From positions 1-38,219 of the forward strand of contig NZ_JAAVJB010000024.1 in assembly GCF_012034385.1 (NCBI RefSeq): a stretch of DNA of 38,219 nucleotides, in the 5' to 3' direction. Shown one piece after another: positions 8,350-16,422 of the stretch. The stretch's first letter is position 1. Each line of letters opens with the position of its first letter. Source of the DNA: Streptomyces spiramenti. GTDB taxonomy: Bacteria; Actinomycetota; Actinomycetes; Streptomycetales; Streptomycetaceae. The translations under genes and the position numbers were made by a program. The notes under the pieces were generated by a model that did not search any database, was not told the origin of the DNA, and saw nothing but the letters and a program-made list of their open reading frames with translations.

Positions 8350-9585
8350 TCAGCCCACCGCGTCCCGTTCCACCGGGCAGCTCATGCACCGCGGGCCGCC
8401 CCGGCCGCGCCCCAGTTCCCCACCGGGGATCTCCAGCACCTCGACCCCGCTGCGCCGCAGGTGGGCGTTGGTGGTGGTGTTCCGCTCGTAGGTGAGCACC
8501 ACCCCCGGCTCGACCGCCAGGACGTTGCAGCCGTCGTCCCACTGCTCGCGCTCCGCGGAGTGGGTGTCCTGCGTGGCGGTCAGCACGCGCACCGAGTCCA
8601 GGCCGAGCGCCGCCGCGATCGCCCGGTGCATGTGCTCCGGCGGGTGGTCGGTGACCTTCAGCTCGTTCTCGGCCGCGCCGGGTTCGATGGTGTACGACCG
8701 CAGCATCCCGAGCCCCGCGTACTGCACGAAGGTCTCCCCGTCGACCATGGTCAGCACGGTGTCCAGATGCATGAAGGCGCGGGCCTTCGGCATGTCCAGG
8801 GCCACGATGGTCCGGGCCGAGCCCGCGGCGAAGAGTCCGCGGGCGAGCATCTCCACCGCCTGCGGAGTGGTCCGCTCGCTCATCCCGATCAGCACCGCGC
8901 CCGAACCCAGCACCAGGACGTCCCCGCCCTCGATGGTCGACGGGTAGGCGGCCTGCCCCTCGGACCACAACCGGAAGGGGCGCGCCTCGGCGGAGGTGAA
9001 GAGGGGATGGTGGTGGTAGATCGCCTCGAAGTGGACCACCTCCCGCTGGCGTGCGGGCCACCGCATCGCGTTGATCGACACCCCGTCGTAGACCCACGCC
9101 GAGGTGTCGCGGGTGAAGAGGTGGTTGGGGAGCGGCTGGAGGACGAAGTCGTCCGGTTCCATCGCGTGGAACCGCACCGAGGTCGGTTCGGTGTGGCGTT
9201 CCAGGAACTCCCGCTTGGTCATGCCGCCGACCAGCGCGCCGGCCAGATCCGACTCCGGCAGCTCCTCGAACACCTCCCGCAGGTGGTCGGTGGCGAGCGG
9301 CCCGTACTCCTTCTCGTCGAAGACGCGGTCCAGGACGAGGGCGCGCGCGGCGGGGATGGCCAGGCTCTCGATGAGCAGGTCCTGGAAGAGGTGGACGGCG
9401 ACGCCCCGCTCGCGCAGCACCGCGGCGAAGGTGTCGTGCTCCTGCTGGGCCCGGCGGACCCACAGCACGTCGTCGAAGAGCAGGTCGTCCTTGTTGGACG
9501 GCGTCAGCCGCTTCAGTTCCAGGCCCGGACGGTGGAGCACGACACGGCGCAGTCGGCCGACCTCGGAGTCGACGTGGAATCCCAT
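8350..9585 (-). CDS. arcA: arginine deiminase
   Basis: Hydrolyses arginine to citrulline and ammonia, the first step of the arginine deiminase pathway. The 411-residue product begins [20 protein letters not shown], the canonical N-terminus. It has FTRDTSAW near residue 165, EGGDVLVLG near 215, the [10 protein letters not shown] segment, and the catalytic Cys of MSCP at 403 near the C-terminus. All expected guanidino-modifying-enzyme residues appear present. The ATG at 9585 matches the family start; an in-frame ATG three codons upstream (9594) sits right against the AGG and is less likely. It lies 68 bases downstream of tetR on the same strand and 292 bases upstream of the carbamoyltransferase gene. 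With that partner it forms a minimal ADI pathway without transporter or kinase here. Confidence 0.95.
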   Translation of the reverse strand: MGFHVDSEVGRLRRVVLHRPGLELKRLTPSNKDDLLFDDVLWVRRAQQEHDTFAAVLRERGVAVHLFQDLLIESLAIPAARALVLDRVFDEKEYGPLATDHLREVFEELPESDLAGALVGGMTKREFLERHTEPTSVRFHAMEPDDFVLQPLPNHLFTRDTSAWVYDGVSINAMRWPARQREVVHFEAIYHHHPLFTSAEARPFRLWSEGQAAYPSTIEGGDVLVLGSGAVLIGMSERTTPQAVEMLARGLFAAGSARTIVALDMPKARAFMHLDTVLTMVDGETFVQYAGLGMLRSYTIEPGAAENELKVTDHPPEHMHRAIAAALGLDSVRVLTATQDTHSAEREQWDDGCNVLAVEPGVVLTYERNTTTNAHLRRSGVEVLEIPGGELGRGRGGPRCMSCPVERDAVG

Positions 9586-9653
9586 GTCCCTCATCCTGCC
9601 CGGCCGCGCCCGCTCACGCCCCCGATCCGGACGCGCGCCCGCCGTGCCGCCCG

Positions 9654-10571
9654 TCACTCCCGCGGTTCGCCCGTCCCGCGCCGTCCCTCGATCAGTACGG
9701 CCACCCCGTCGAGCAGCCGCTCCAGCCCGAAGGCGAAGGACTGCTCGGGTGGGATGCGGGCGCCGTGGAGTTCGCCCACGACCGGGCCGACGCGGTCGGC
9801 GACCGGGTAGCGGCCGTCCGGCCAGACCTGGCCCAGCAGCGGCTCCACCGCCTCCCACCACTGGTCGTCGGTCATGCCGGTGCGGTCGTCCACGTCGGCG
9901 GCGGCGATCGCGGAACGCGAGGCGCCGTGGACGTAGTTGGTGACCAGCTCCACCACGGTGTCCATCTCCACCTCCGACAGCCCCACCCGGTCCACGGCGT
10001 GCAGCGCCCGCTCGTACCAGTCCAGGACGTGCGGGCCCAGCGACGGGCGGGCGGTGGTCACCTGGAGCAGCCAGGGGTGGCGGAGATTCAGCTCCCACTC
10101 CAGGCGAGCCACTTCGGCCAGGCGCCCCCGCCAGCCGGACCCGGCGGCGTCCCCGGTCCCGGCTTCCCCGCCGTCGGCGTGCAGGGGGGTGGTGCGGGTG
10201 AGGTCGGCGCCGCCGGGCCCGGCGAGCACCCGGTCCAGCATGAGATCCACCAGCTCGGCCTTGCCGGGGACGTAGGTGTAGAGAGACATGACGGTGACGC
10301 CCAGCCGCGCCGCCAGGCGCCGCATGGAGAGCGCGGCCAGGCCCTCCTCGTCGGCGAGCGCGATCGCCTCGCGCGCGACCGCCTCCGCGTCGAGCCGGGG
10401 TCGCGGCCCGCGGGACGGTCGCGGCCGGGCGCCCCAGAGCAGCTCCATGGTGGCGCGCGGGTCGCCGGCGCCGATGCTGGCCGTGGCCTCCGGCTTCTCC
10501 TCCGGCTTCTCCTCCGGCTTCTCCTCCGGCTCGGCGGGGCTGTCGGTCGGTTCGGTTCCCTCGGTGTTCAT
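9654..10571 (-). CDS. TetR-family transcriptional regulator
   Basis: A 305-residue repressor-type protein. After a Pro/Glu-rich N-terminal arm that contains tandem EEKP repeats, a TetR helix-turn-helix runs at about 60-110, with the core [20 protein letters not shown]. The ligand-binding part resembles the TetR C-terminal domain class found with drug-resistance genes. The ATG at 10571 is preceded by AAGGAG at good spacing. It is divergent from the UvrA-like gene, with two operator-like repeats between the starts, so it very probably represses that gene and itself, relieved by a small molecule. The low-complexity arm is unusual for the family. arcA follows on the same strand but need not be a target. 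Confidence 0.92.
   Translation of the reverse strand: MNTEGTEPTDSPAEPEEKPEEKPEEKPEATASIGAGDPRATMELLWGARPRPSRGPRPRLDAEAVAREAIALADEEGLAALSMRRLAARLGVTVMSLYTYVPGKAELVDLMLDRVLAGPGGADLTRTTPLHADGGEAGTGDAAGSGWRGRLAEVARLEWELNLRHPWLLQVTTARPSLGPHVLDWYERALHAVDRVGLSEVEMDTVVELVTNYVHGASRSAIAAADVDDRTGMTDDQWWEAVEPLLGQVWPDGRYPVADRVGPVVGELHGARIPPEQSFAFGLERLLDGVAVLIEGRRGTGEPRE
10489..10532. repeat. 12-bp tandem repeat within tetR
   Basis: Three perfect copies of TCCGGCTTCTCC (10489-10524) plus an 8-base partial copy. On the minus strand they encode the repeated Glu-Glu-Lys-Pro units in the N-terminal arm of the TetR protein. The repeat length is a multiple of three, so copy-number changes would keep the frame. 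Confidence 0.9.
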
Positions 10572-10647
10572 CGGTGCTCCTTCGACAGGGCGGGCGGTCG
10601 TCGTCCGGTCGGGACCGAAGCCGGCCGCGACGGACGGCTCGTGCGTA

Positions 10648-10686
10648 CTCCGTACAGTGTAGGGTGTCGATCTCCGTACGCTGTAG
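10648..10686. promoter_or_regulatory. duplicated operator-like site between tetR and the UvrA-like gene
   Basis: Two direct repeats, CTCCGTACAGTGTAG (10648-10662) and CTCCGTACGCTGTAG (10672-10686), are 24 bases apart. Each contains a short dyad: TACAGTGTA is a perfect palindrome around one base, and TACGCTGTA is nearly so. They lie 15-53 bases upstream of the UvrA-like start. Position, repetition and dyad symmetry fit binding sites for the divergently encoded TetR protein overlapping the promoter. Confidence 0.6.
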
Positions 10687-10700
10687 AGAGGTAGTGCCGC

Positions 10701-12947
10701 ATGTCGACCGACGGTGAGATCGCAGTGGTCAGAGCGAGGGAGAACAACCTCCGCGAGGTGTCACTGCGCATACCGAAGCGCGGCATCACCGTCTTCACGG
10801 GGGTGTCCGGGTCGGGCAAGTCGTCGCTGGTGTTCGACACCATCGCGGCCGAGGCGCAGCGCCAGCTCAACGAGACGTTCACCGCCTTCCAGCGCGGCTT
10901 CCTGCCGCAGTACGGCCGCCCGGACGCCGACGCGCTGGAGAACCTCTCCGCCGCGATCGTGGTGGACCAGAAGCGGCTGGGCGGCAACTCCCGCTCCACC
11001 GTCGGCACCATCACCGACATCGCGCCGCTGCTGCGGTTGCTGCTCTCCCGCGGCGGCGCGCCGCACCACGGAGCGGCCCACGCCTACTCCTTCAACGACC
11101 CGCTGGGCATGTGCCCGGCGTGCGAGGGCATCGGGCGCACCACCGAGATCGACCTCGACGCCCTCGTCGACCGGTCGCTCTCGCTGAACGGCGGCGCCAT
11201 CCAGCACCCCGACTTCGGGGTCGGCAAGTGGTTCTGGGACACGCTCGCCGGGTCCGGCCTCTTCGACAACGACAAGCCCCTGCGCGACTGGACCGACGTC
11301 GAGTGGCGGACCCTGCTGCGCGGCGGGGACGCGCTCGGCCCGACCCCCAAGGGGTACGAGGGGCTGCTGGACCGGTTCACGCGTGTCTACGTCCGCAAGG
11401 ACACCGCCGACATGGCGGAGCGCAACCGCAGGATCTTCCTCCGGTTCGTCACCGCCGCCACCTGCGGTCGGTGCGAGGGCAGCCGCTACAACGACGGTGT
11501 GCGCGCCAGCCGCGTCGGCGGACACTCCATAGCCGACCTCTCCGCCATGGAGGCCACCGAACTCCTCGCCCTGCTGCCGACCCTCGCCACCCCCGACACC
11601 GGACCCGTCGTCGCGAGCCTCGTGGACCGCGTCGGCGACCTCGTCGCCATCGGCCTCGGCTACCTCTCGCTGGACCGCGAGACGACCAGCCTCTCCGGCG
11701 GCGAGTCCCAGCGCATCAAGATGGTCCGCCACCTCAGCAGCAGCCTCACCGACATGCTGTACATCTTCGACGAACCCAGCATCGGCCTGCACGCGCGCGA
11801 CGTCCACCGCCTCAACGACCTGCTGCGCAAGCTCAGGGACAAGGGCAACACCGTGCTGGTCGTCGAACACGACCCGGACGTCGTCGCCGTCGCCGACCAC
11901 GTCGTGGACATGGGACCGGGCGCCGGTGAGCACGGTGGTCAGGTCGTCCACCAGGGCACGCCGCAGACCCTGGCGGCGGCCGACACCGTGACCGGCCGGG
12001 AGCTCCGCCGCCGCGCACCGGTCCGGCAGGAGTCCCGCACGCCCACCGGTCGGCTGGTCGTCCGGGACGCCGCCCGGCACAACCTCCGCGACGTGACCGT
12101 CTCCGTGCCCACCGGCGTCGTCACCGCCGTCACCGGGGTCGCCGGCTCCGGGAAGAGCACCCTGGTCGCCGCCTTCCTGGAGCAGTACCCGGAGGCGGTG
12201 GTCGTTGACCAGTCCGCCGTCGGTGCCAACCGGCGCTCCAGCCCCGTCACCTACACCGGGATGCTGGACGGCATCCGCAGACTCTTCGCGCGCGCCGGGG
12301 GCGTGAGCGCCTCGCTGTTCAGCTTCAACTCGGCCGGCGCCTGCCCGGGATGCCAGGGAATGGGGGTCGTCTGGACCGACCTGGCGTTCATGGACGGCGT
12401 CCGCACACCGTGCGAGGAGTGCGGCGGTCGGCGGTTCCGCGAGGAGGTGCGCCGGCACACGTTGCGCGGGCGTTCCATCGACCAGGTGCTCGGCATGACG
12501 GCCCGGGAGGCGGCCGACTTCTTCACCGAGCCCGCCCTGCACACCGCAGCCCGCGCGATGGTGGATGTCGGGCTGGACTACCTGCGGCTGGGCCAGCCGC
12601 TCTCCACGCTCTCCGGCGGCGAGTGCCAACGGCTCAAACTCGCCACCAACCTGCACCGCGAGGGCAGCGTCTACGTGCTGGACGAACCGACCACCGGGCT
12701 CCACATGGCCGACGTCGGCCGCCTGCTGGGAATCGTGGACCGGTTGGTCGCCGCGGGAAACACCGTGCTCCTGATCGAGCACAACCTGGAAGTGATCAAA
12801 CAGGCGGACTGGATCATCGACATGGGACCGGAGGGCGGCAGCCGCGGCGGCCGGGTGCTCTTCGAGGGCACCCCGAAACAGCTGCTCGCCAGCCCCGACT
12901 CGCACACCGCCGAGTTCCTCCGGCGCGGGGAGGCGGCCCCCCGCTGA
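10701..12947 (+). CDS. UvrA-like ABC ATPase, probable drug-resistance type
   Basis: A 748-residue protein with two ABC ATPase halves. The first has Walker [10 protein letters not shown] at 34-42, signature LSGGES and Walker [12 protein letters not shown]. The second has [15 protein letters not shown] and [12 protein letters not shown]. Zinc-binding Cys pairs occur in [22 protein letters not shown] and CEECGG. It is about 200 residues shorter than housekeeping UvrA (about 950), as in UvrA-like resistance proteins such as DrrC of daunorubicin producers, which act on drug-bound DNA without the full repair role. The ATG at 10701 has AGAGG upstream. Divergence from a TetR gene with operator-like repeats suggests ligand-induced expression. 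A role in self-resistance or defence is inferred. Confidence 0.92.
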   Translation: MSTDGEIAVVRARENNLREVSLRIPKRGITVFTGVSGSGKSSLVFDTIAAEAQRQLNETFTAFQRGFLPQYGRPDADALENLSAAIVVDQKRLGGNSRSTVGTITDIAPLLRLLLSRGGAPHHGAAHAYSFNDPLGMCPACEGIGRTTEIDLDALVDRSLSLNGGAIQHPDFGVGKWFWDTLAGSGLFDNDKPLRDWTDVEWRTLLRGGDALGPTPKGYEGLLDRFTRVYVRKDTADMAERNRRIFLRFVTAATCGRCEGSRYNDGVRASRVGGHSIADLSAMEATELLALLPTLATPDTGPVVASLVDRVGDLVAIGLGYLSLDRETTSLSGGESQRIKMVRHLSSSLTDMLYIFDEPSIGLHARDVHRLNDLLRKLRDKGNTVLVVEHDPDVVAVADHVVDMGPGAGEHGGQVVHQGTPQTLAAADTVTGRELRRRAPVRQESRTPTGRLVVRDAARHNLRDVTVSVPTGVVTAVTGVAGSGKSTLVAAFLEQYPEAVVVDQSAVGANRRSSPVTYTGMLDGIRRLFARAGGVSASLFSFNSAGACPGCQGMGVVWTDLAFMDGVRTPCEECGGRRFREEVRRHTLRGRSIDQVLGMTAREAADFFTEPALHTAARAMVDVGLDYLRLGQPLSTLSGGECQRLKLATNLHREGSVYVLDEPTTGLHMADVGRLLGIVDRLVAAGNTVLLIEHNLEVIKQADWIIDMGPEGGSRGGRVLFEGTPKQLLASPDSHTAEFLRRGEAAPR

Positions 12948-12954
12948 GCGGGAG

Positions 12955-12997
12955 GCCGCCCGCCGGGCAGGCGCGACGCGGCTGCCCGGCGGGCGGC
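12955..12997. terminator. strong bidirectional hairpin terminator
   Basis: A perfect 16-bp inverted repeat, GCCGCCCGCCGGGCAG and its complement, with an 11-base loop, begins 8 bases after the stop of the UvrA-like gene and ends 8 bases before the stop of the convergent methyltransferase gene. There is no T-run, as is common in streptomycetes. Confidence 0.82.
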
Positions 12998-13004
12998 GCG
13001 GCGG

Positions 13005-13817
13005 TCAGGGCTTTCGCGCCACCAGCCCCCACTGGTCCATCTGGTCCGCGGGAGCGGGTGCCGCGGTGTCCGGGTGCCAGTCCGGGATCGGGCCGATGCC
13101 GGGCGGCAGGATCTCCAGCCCGGCCGCGGTCGCGGCCAGGTCCTCCCGGGAGCGCACGTAGTACGGCGCCGCGCCCGAGGCGGCGTAGTGCACGTTCAGC
13201 TCCACCATCGCGGGGGAGTCGATGCTGTCGCAGGTCACCAGGTAGGAGCCGGAGGGCAGCCGGCCCATGTACTCCTGCACCAGCTCCGCCGCCGGCCCCG
13301 GCTCGATGTGTCCCAGCATCGACAGCAGCATCAGCGCGATCGGCTGCTCGAAGTCCAGCGTCTCCCGGGCCGCCGCCAGAACGGTGTCCGGGTCCCGCAC
13401 GTCCCCCTCGATGTAGACCGTCGAACCCTCCGGTGTCGAGGTCAGCAGGGCCTCGGCGTGCAGCAGCACCAGCGGGTCGTTGTCCACGTAGACGATGCGC
13501 GCGTCCGGTGCGTGGCGCTGCGCCACCTGGTGCGTGTTGTCGCCGGTCGGCAGCCCGGTGCCGATGTCCAGGAACTGCCGCACCCCGGCCTCGCGCACCA
13601 GGTGCCGGACGGCCCGGCCGAGGAACTGCCGGGAGGCCACCGCCAGACCGGCGGCGCTGGGGTAGTCCGCGAGCAGCTGGTCCACCAGCTGCTTGTCCAC
13701 GTCGTACCAGTCGCTGCCGCCCGCGCAGTAGTTCCACACGCGGGCCGAGTGGGGGACGGAGGTGTCGATCCGGGAGATGATCTGGTCGCGGTCCCACTGG
13801 GACTCGTCTGCGCTCAC
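13005..13817 (-). CDS. SAM-dependent methyltransferase, actinobacterial Methyltransf_19 type
   Basis: A 270-residue protein of the S-adenosylmethionine methyltransferase family abundant in actinomycetes. The N-terminal half has the family-typical SVPHSARVWNYCAGGSDWY (residues about 20-38). The SAM-binding strand-loop FLDIGTGLPTGDNTHQVAQ is near 90-108, the acidic VYVDNDP near 118, and LMLLSMLGH follows around 165. The GTG at 13817 is chosen because GGAG lies 8 bases upstream; the frame is open further upstream without family similarity. The substrate is unknown for this family. It is convergent with the UvrA-like gene and is a single-gene unit. Confidence 0.86.
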   Translation of the reverse strand: MSADESQWDRDQIISRIDTSVPHSARVWNYCAGGSDWYDVDKQLVDQLLADYPSAAGLAVASRQFLGRAVRHLVREAGVRQFLDIGTGLPTGDNTHQVAQRHAPDARIVYVDNDPLVLLHAEALLTSTPEGSTVYIEGDVRDPDTVLAAARETLDFEQPIALMLLSMLGHIEPGPAAELVQEYMGRLPSGSYLVTCDSIDSPAMVELNVHYAASGAAPYYVRSREDLAATAAGLEILPPGIGPIPDWHPDTAAPAPADQMDQWGLVARKP

Positions 13818-14103
13818 GCGTTGCTCCGTTCGGGTCGGGTACGGCCCAGGCGGCCCGGCGCCGGCCGGCGGATGCGGACCGCGCCCGCGGAAAGGGGCGC
13901 GCCGGTCGTCGACGGGCGGGTGCCGAAGGCGACGCCAGGCACCCCGCACACGGATAGAGTGCGTGGCGTCACCATCAGTCAGGGTACTCCCGGGGCGCGT
14001 GGTTGCGCCGGGGAACGCTCCGGCGCGCGCCGCGCTCGGCGCCCCCCCCAGGCAGGCCGACCGGCCGCGGCGGTCGGCCCGGCGGAGCGGTGGACGCACG
14101 ACG
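13818..14103. other. intergenic region without a convincing gene
   Basis: GC-rich stretch between the methyltransferase start and the terminator at 14104. It should contain the methyltransferase promoter; I found no clear -35/-10 pair. No small ORF with a ribosome site and plausible composition was seen. Confidence 0.5.
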
Positions 14104-14147
14104 GGCGGGGCCCGGACCCCCTGGGGAGAGGGAGTCCGGGCCCCGCC
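14104..14147. terminator. terminator after the cupredoxin/DUF1080 gene
   Basis: A perfect 14-bp inverted repeat, GGCGGGGCCCGGAC (14104-14117) and its complement (14134-14147), with a 16-base loop. It lies 23 bases downstream of the stop of the minus-strand gene ending at 14170. Confidence 0.78.
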
Positions 14148-14169
14148 GTCGGTACCGTGTGTCTGCCGG

Positions 14170-16422
14170 TCAGAGCTCCTTGATGCGGATGTCCCGGTAG
14201 GAGACCACCTCGTTGGCGCTGTGGACCTGCAGGCCCAGGTAGCCGGAGGCGTTACGGCGACCGTTGCTGCCCGGGTCGCCGCCGCGCGGCGGCTCGAAGA
14301 GCTGCCCTCGCGAGTTCTCGAACTCGTTGATGAGGACACCGTTGCGGTAGACCTCGTAGGACTGCCCCATCACCCGGATCTCGTAGTCGTTCCAGGTGCC
14401 CTTGGGCGTGACCCCGGCGCCGCCGAGCCCGACGCGGTCGAATCCGTAGATCGAACCGGTCTTGTACATGTCGCCGTCGGGGCGGTCGTTGATCTGGATC
14501 TCGTGACCGTAGTTGATCGCCACCCACTCGGGCCGCGACTCCTCCGGGTGACCGTGCACGTCGGGGAAGCGCACGAAGACGCCGGCGTTGGTGAACAGGC
14601 CGTCAGTCGCGTCGTCCCGCCACTGGAGCTTCAGCGAGAAGTTCTCGTACTGCCGCTCCGGGAACCACAGCATGCCCATGCCGTTGACATCGCTGCTGCT
14701 GGTGATGGCGTCGTCCTCGGACAGCTCGAACGCACCGCCGCCGACCTGCTGCCAGCGCTCGAAGCTGCGCTCGCTGCCGTCGAAGAGGCTGCGGTAGCCC
14801 TCGGTGTTGCCGGGGGTGCCGATGTCGGAGTCGCGCGCCGCCTCACGGATGAGGCCGGCCTCGCGCTCGTCGATGACGCCCTCGTCGAGGAGCTGGTCCA
14901 CGACTCCGTCGACGTGCCGCAGGAACAGGGCGTGCGAGGACCAGTCCTTCTCGTCCTCGATCCGCTCGTTGATGCGGCAGCGGTTGTCGGTGATCCGGTT
15001 GGGCACACCGGTGTCCACGTCGCCGACGATCACCGTGCGGCGCTCGTCGAACTCTGCGCAGTTGGGGGCGGGGACCCCGCCGCCGCGCGCCACGCTGAAG
15101 ACGGCCTGCCCCGGCTCGGAGGTGTTGCCGGCGGCGTCCGTCGCGCGGTAGGAGACGGTGTGCCGCCCCACCCCGTCGACGATGACGGTGTCGGTGTACT
15201 CCAGGTACGGGCCGGCGTCGAGCGAGTACTCGATCCGCTCCACACCGGAGTCGTCGTCGGTGGCCTCCACCGTCACGCGGGCGTGGCCGATGTAGGCGCC
15301 GCTGGAGTTGGTGGTGCCGGCCACCGTCGCGGAGACGTCCGGAGGAGTGGTGTCCTCCTCGACGAGCTCCACCACGGTGAACTCGACGCTCGCCTCCTCG
15401 GAGGTGTTGCCCGCGCGGTCGGTCGCCCGGTAGCGCAGCGTATGCGTACCGATCTCGTGGACCGCGACGGGGCCCTCGTACTCCTGCCAGTCGCCGTCCG
15501 CGCCGAGCGCGTACTCGATGGTGTTGACGCCCGAACCCGCGTCGGAGGCCGTCACGGTGACGGTGGCCGAGCCGAGGAAGTTGCCGTCCTCGTCCTCCTC
15601 GCCGCTGACCGTCGCCGAGGTCTCCGGCGCCTCCTCGTCGTCACTGGGCTCGACGACGGTGAACTCCGCCGTGCCCGGCTCGGAGGTGTTGCCCGCCACG
15701 TCGGTGGCGCGGTACCGGATCAGGTGGTCGCCCACCTGGTCCACCACGACCGGGTCGGTGTAGGGCTGCCAGTCGCCGTCCGTGCCCTCGGCGAACTCGA
15801 CGCTCTCCACGCCGGAACCGCTGTCGGTCGCCTCCAGGGTGACCGTGGCCGAGCCGAAGAAGTTGCCGTCCTCGTCCTCGGCGCCGCTCACAGAGGCGGT
15901 GACCTCGGGCGCGGTGGTGTCCTCGCCGTCGTCCTCCGTCACCACCAGGGTGCCCTGCATGGCGCCGTGGCCGGGGATGGCGCAGTAGTACCGGTAGGTG
16001 CCCGGTGTCAGGTCGACCTCGACCTCGTACACCCCGCCGTTGTTGTCGGTCGGGTTGGCGAGGATGTTGATGTCGACGTCGTTGTTGTACTGCGGGTCGC
16101 CGGTGTCGAACGTCAGCGTGTGCGGCATGGCGATGTCGTTGCCGGCCTCCTCGCTGTTGTCGAACACGATGGTGGCCGGGCCGGCGACGGCGGTCTCCGG
16201 TGCGGAGGCGTAGGTGTCGACCCGGTCGTCGGCCGTCCAGGTCAGCACCTGCTGCTGTGCTGTCTCCGCGTCGCTCTTCGGCTCGGCCTCACCGGACCGG
16301 CTGTCGGCGCCGGCGAACGCCACCGCCGGGGTGAGCCCCAGCAGCAGCACCACCGAGGCCAGCAGCGCGGTCCACAGGCCGCCGCGGCGTACGCGGTGCG
16401 GCGCTACGGTCGTCGGTCTCAT
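14170..16422 (-). CDS. secreted cupredoxin / Ig-like / DUF1080 (3-keto-disaccharide hydrolase-like) protein
   Basis: A 750-residue secreted protein. Residues 1-38 are a signal peptide. About 55-165 form a plastocyanin-like cupredoxin with the type 1 copper ligands His101, Cys147, His152 and Met155 in MPHTL and CAIPGHGAMQG. Three Ig-like repeats of about 100 residues follow (165-465), each with a SGSGVESVEFA-like core and a YRATDVAGNTSEP-like end. The last 200 residues match the DUF1080 concanavalin-like fold (YRSLFDG...FVRFPDVHG...GLQVHSANEVVSYRDIRIKEL), a family associated with 3-keto-disaccharide hydrolysis. The ATG at 16422 overlaps the upstream stop by one base (TGATG) with AAGGG before it, so translation is coupled to the dehydrogenase. 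Predicted role: electron acceptor plus carbohydrate binding or cleavage outside the cell. Confidence 0.88.
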   Translation of the reverse strand: MRPTTVAPHRVRRGGLWTALLASVVLLLGLTPAVAFAGADSRSGEAEPKSDAETAQQQVLTWTADDRVDTYASAPETAVAGPATIVFDNSEEAGNDIAMPHTLTFDTGDPQYNNDVDINILANPTDNNGGVYEVEVDLTPGTYRYYCAIPGHGAMQGTLVVTEDDGEDTTAPEVTASVSGAEDEDGNFFGSATVTLEATDSGSGVESVEFAEGTDGDWQPYTDPVVVDQVGDHLIRYRATDVAGNTSEPGTAEFTVVEPSDDEEAPETSATVSGEEDEDGNFLGSATVTVTASDAGSGVNTIEYALGADGDWQEYEGPVAVHEIGTHTLRYRATDRAGNTSEEASVEFTVVELVEEDTTPPDVSATVAGTTNSSGAYIGHARVTVEATDDDSGVERIEYSLDAGPYLEYTDTVIVDGVGRHTVSYRATDAAGNTSEPGQAVFSVARGGGVPAPNCAEFDERRTVIVGDVDTGVPNRITDNRCRINERIEDEKDWSSHALFLRHVDGVVDQLLDEGVIDEREAGLIREAARDSDIGTPGNTEGYRSLFDGSERSFERWQQVGGGAFELSEDDAITSSSDVNGMGMLWFPERQYENFSLKLQWRDDATDGLFTNAGVFVRFPDVHGHPEESRPEWVAINYGHEIQINDRPDGDMYKTGSIYGFDRVGLGGAGVTPKGTWNDYEIRVMGQSYEVYRNGVLINEFENSRGQLFEPPRGGDPGSNGRRNASGYLGLQVHSANEVVSYRDIRIKEL

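Noticed and set aside
9586..9594. arcA start at the upstream ATG (three extra residues)
   Set aside because: Its AGG lies almost against the start; the second ATG matches the usual arginine deiminase N-terminus and has better spacing.
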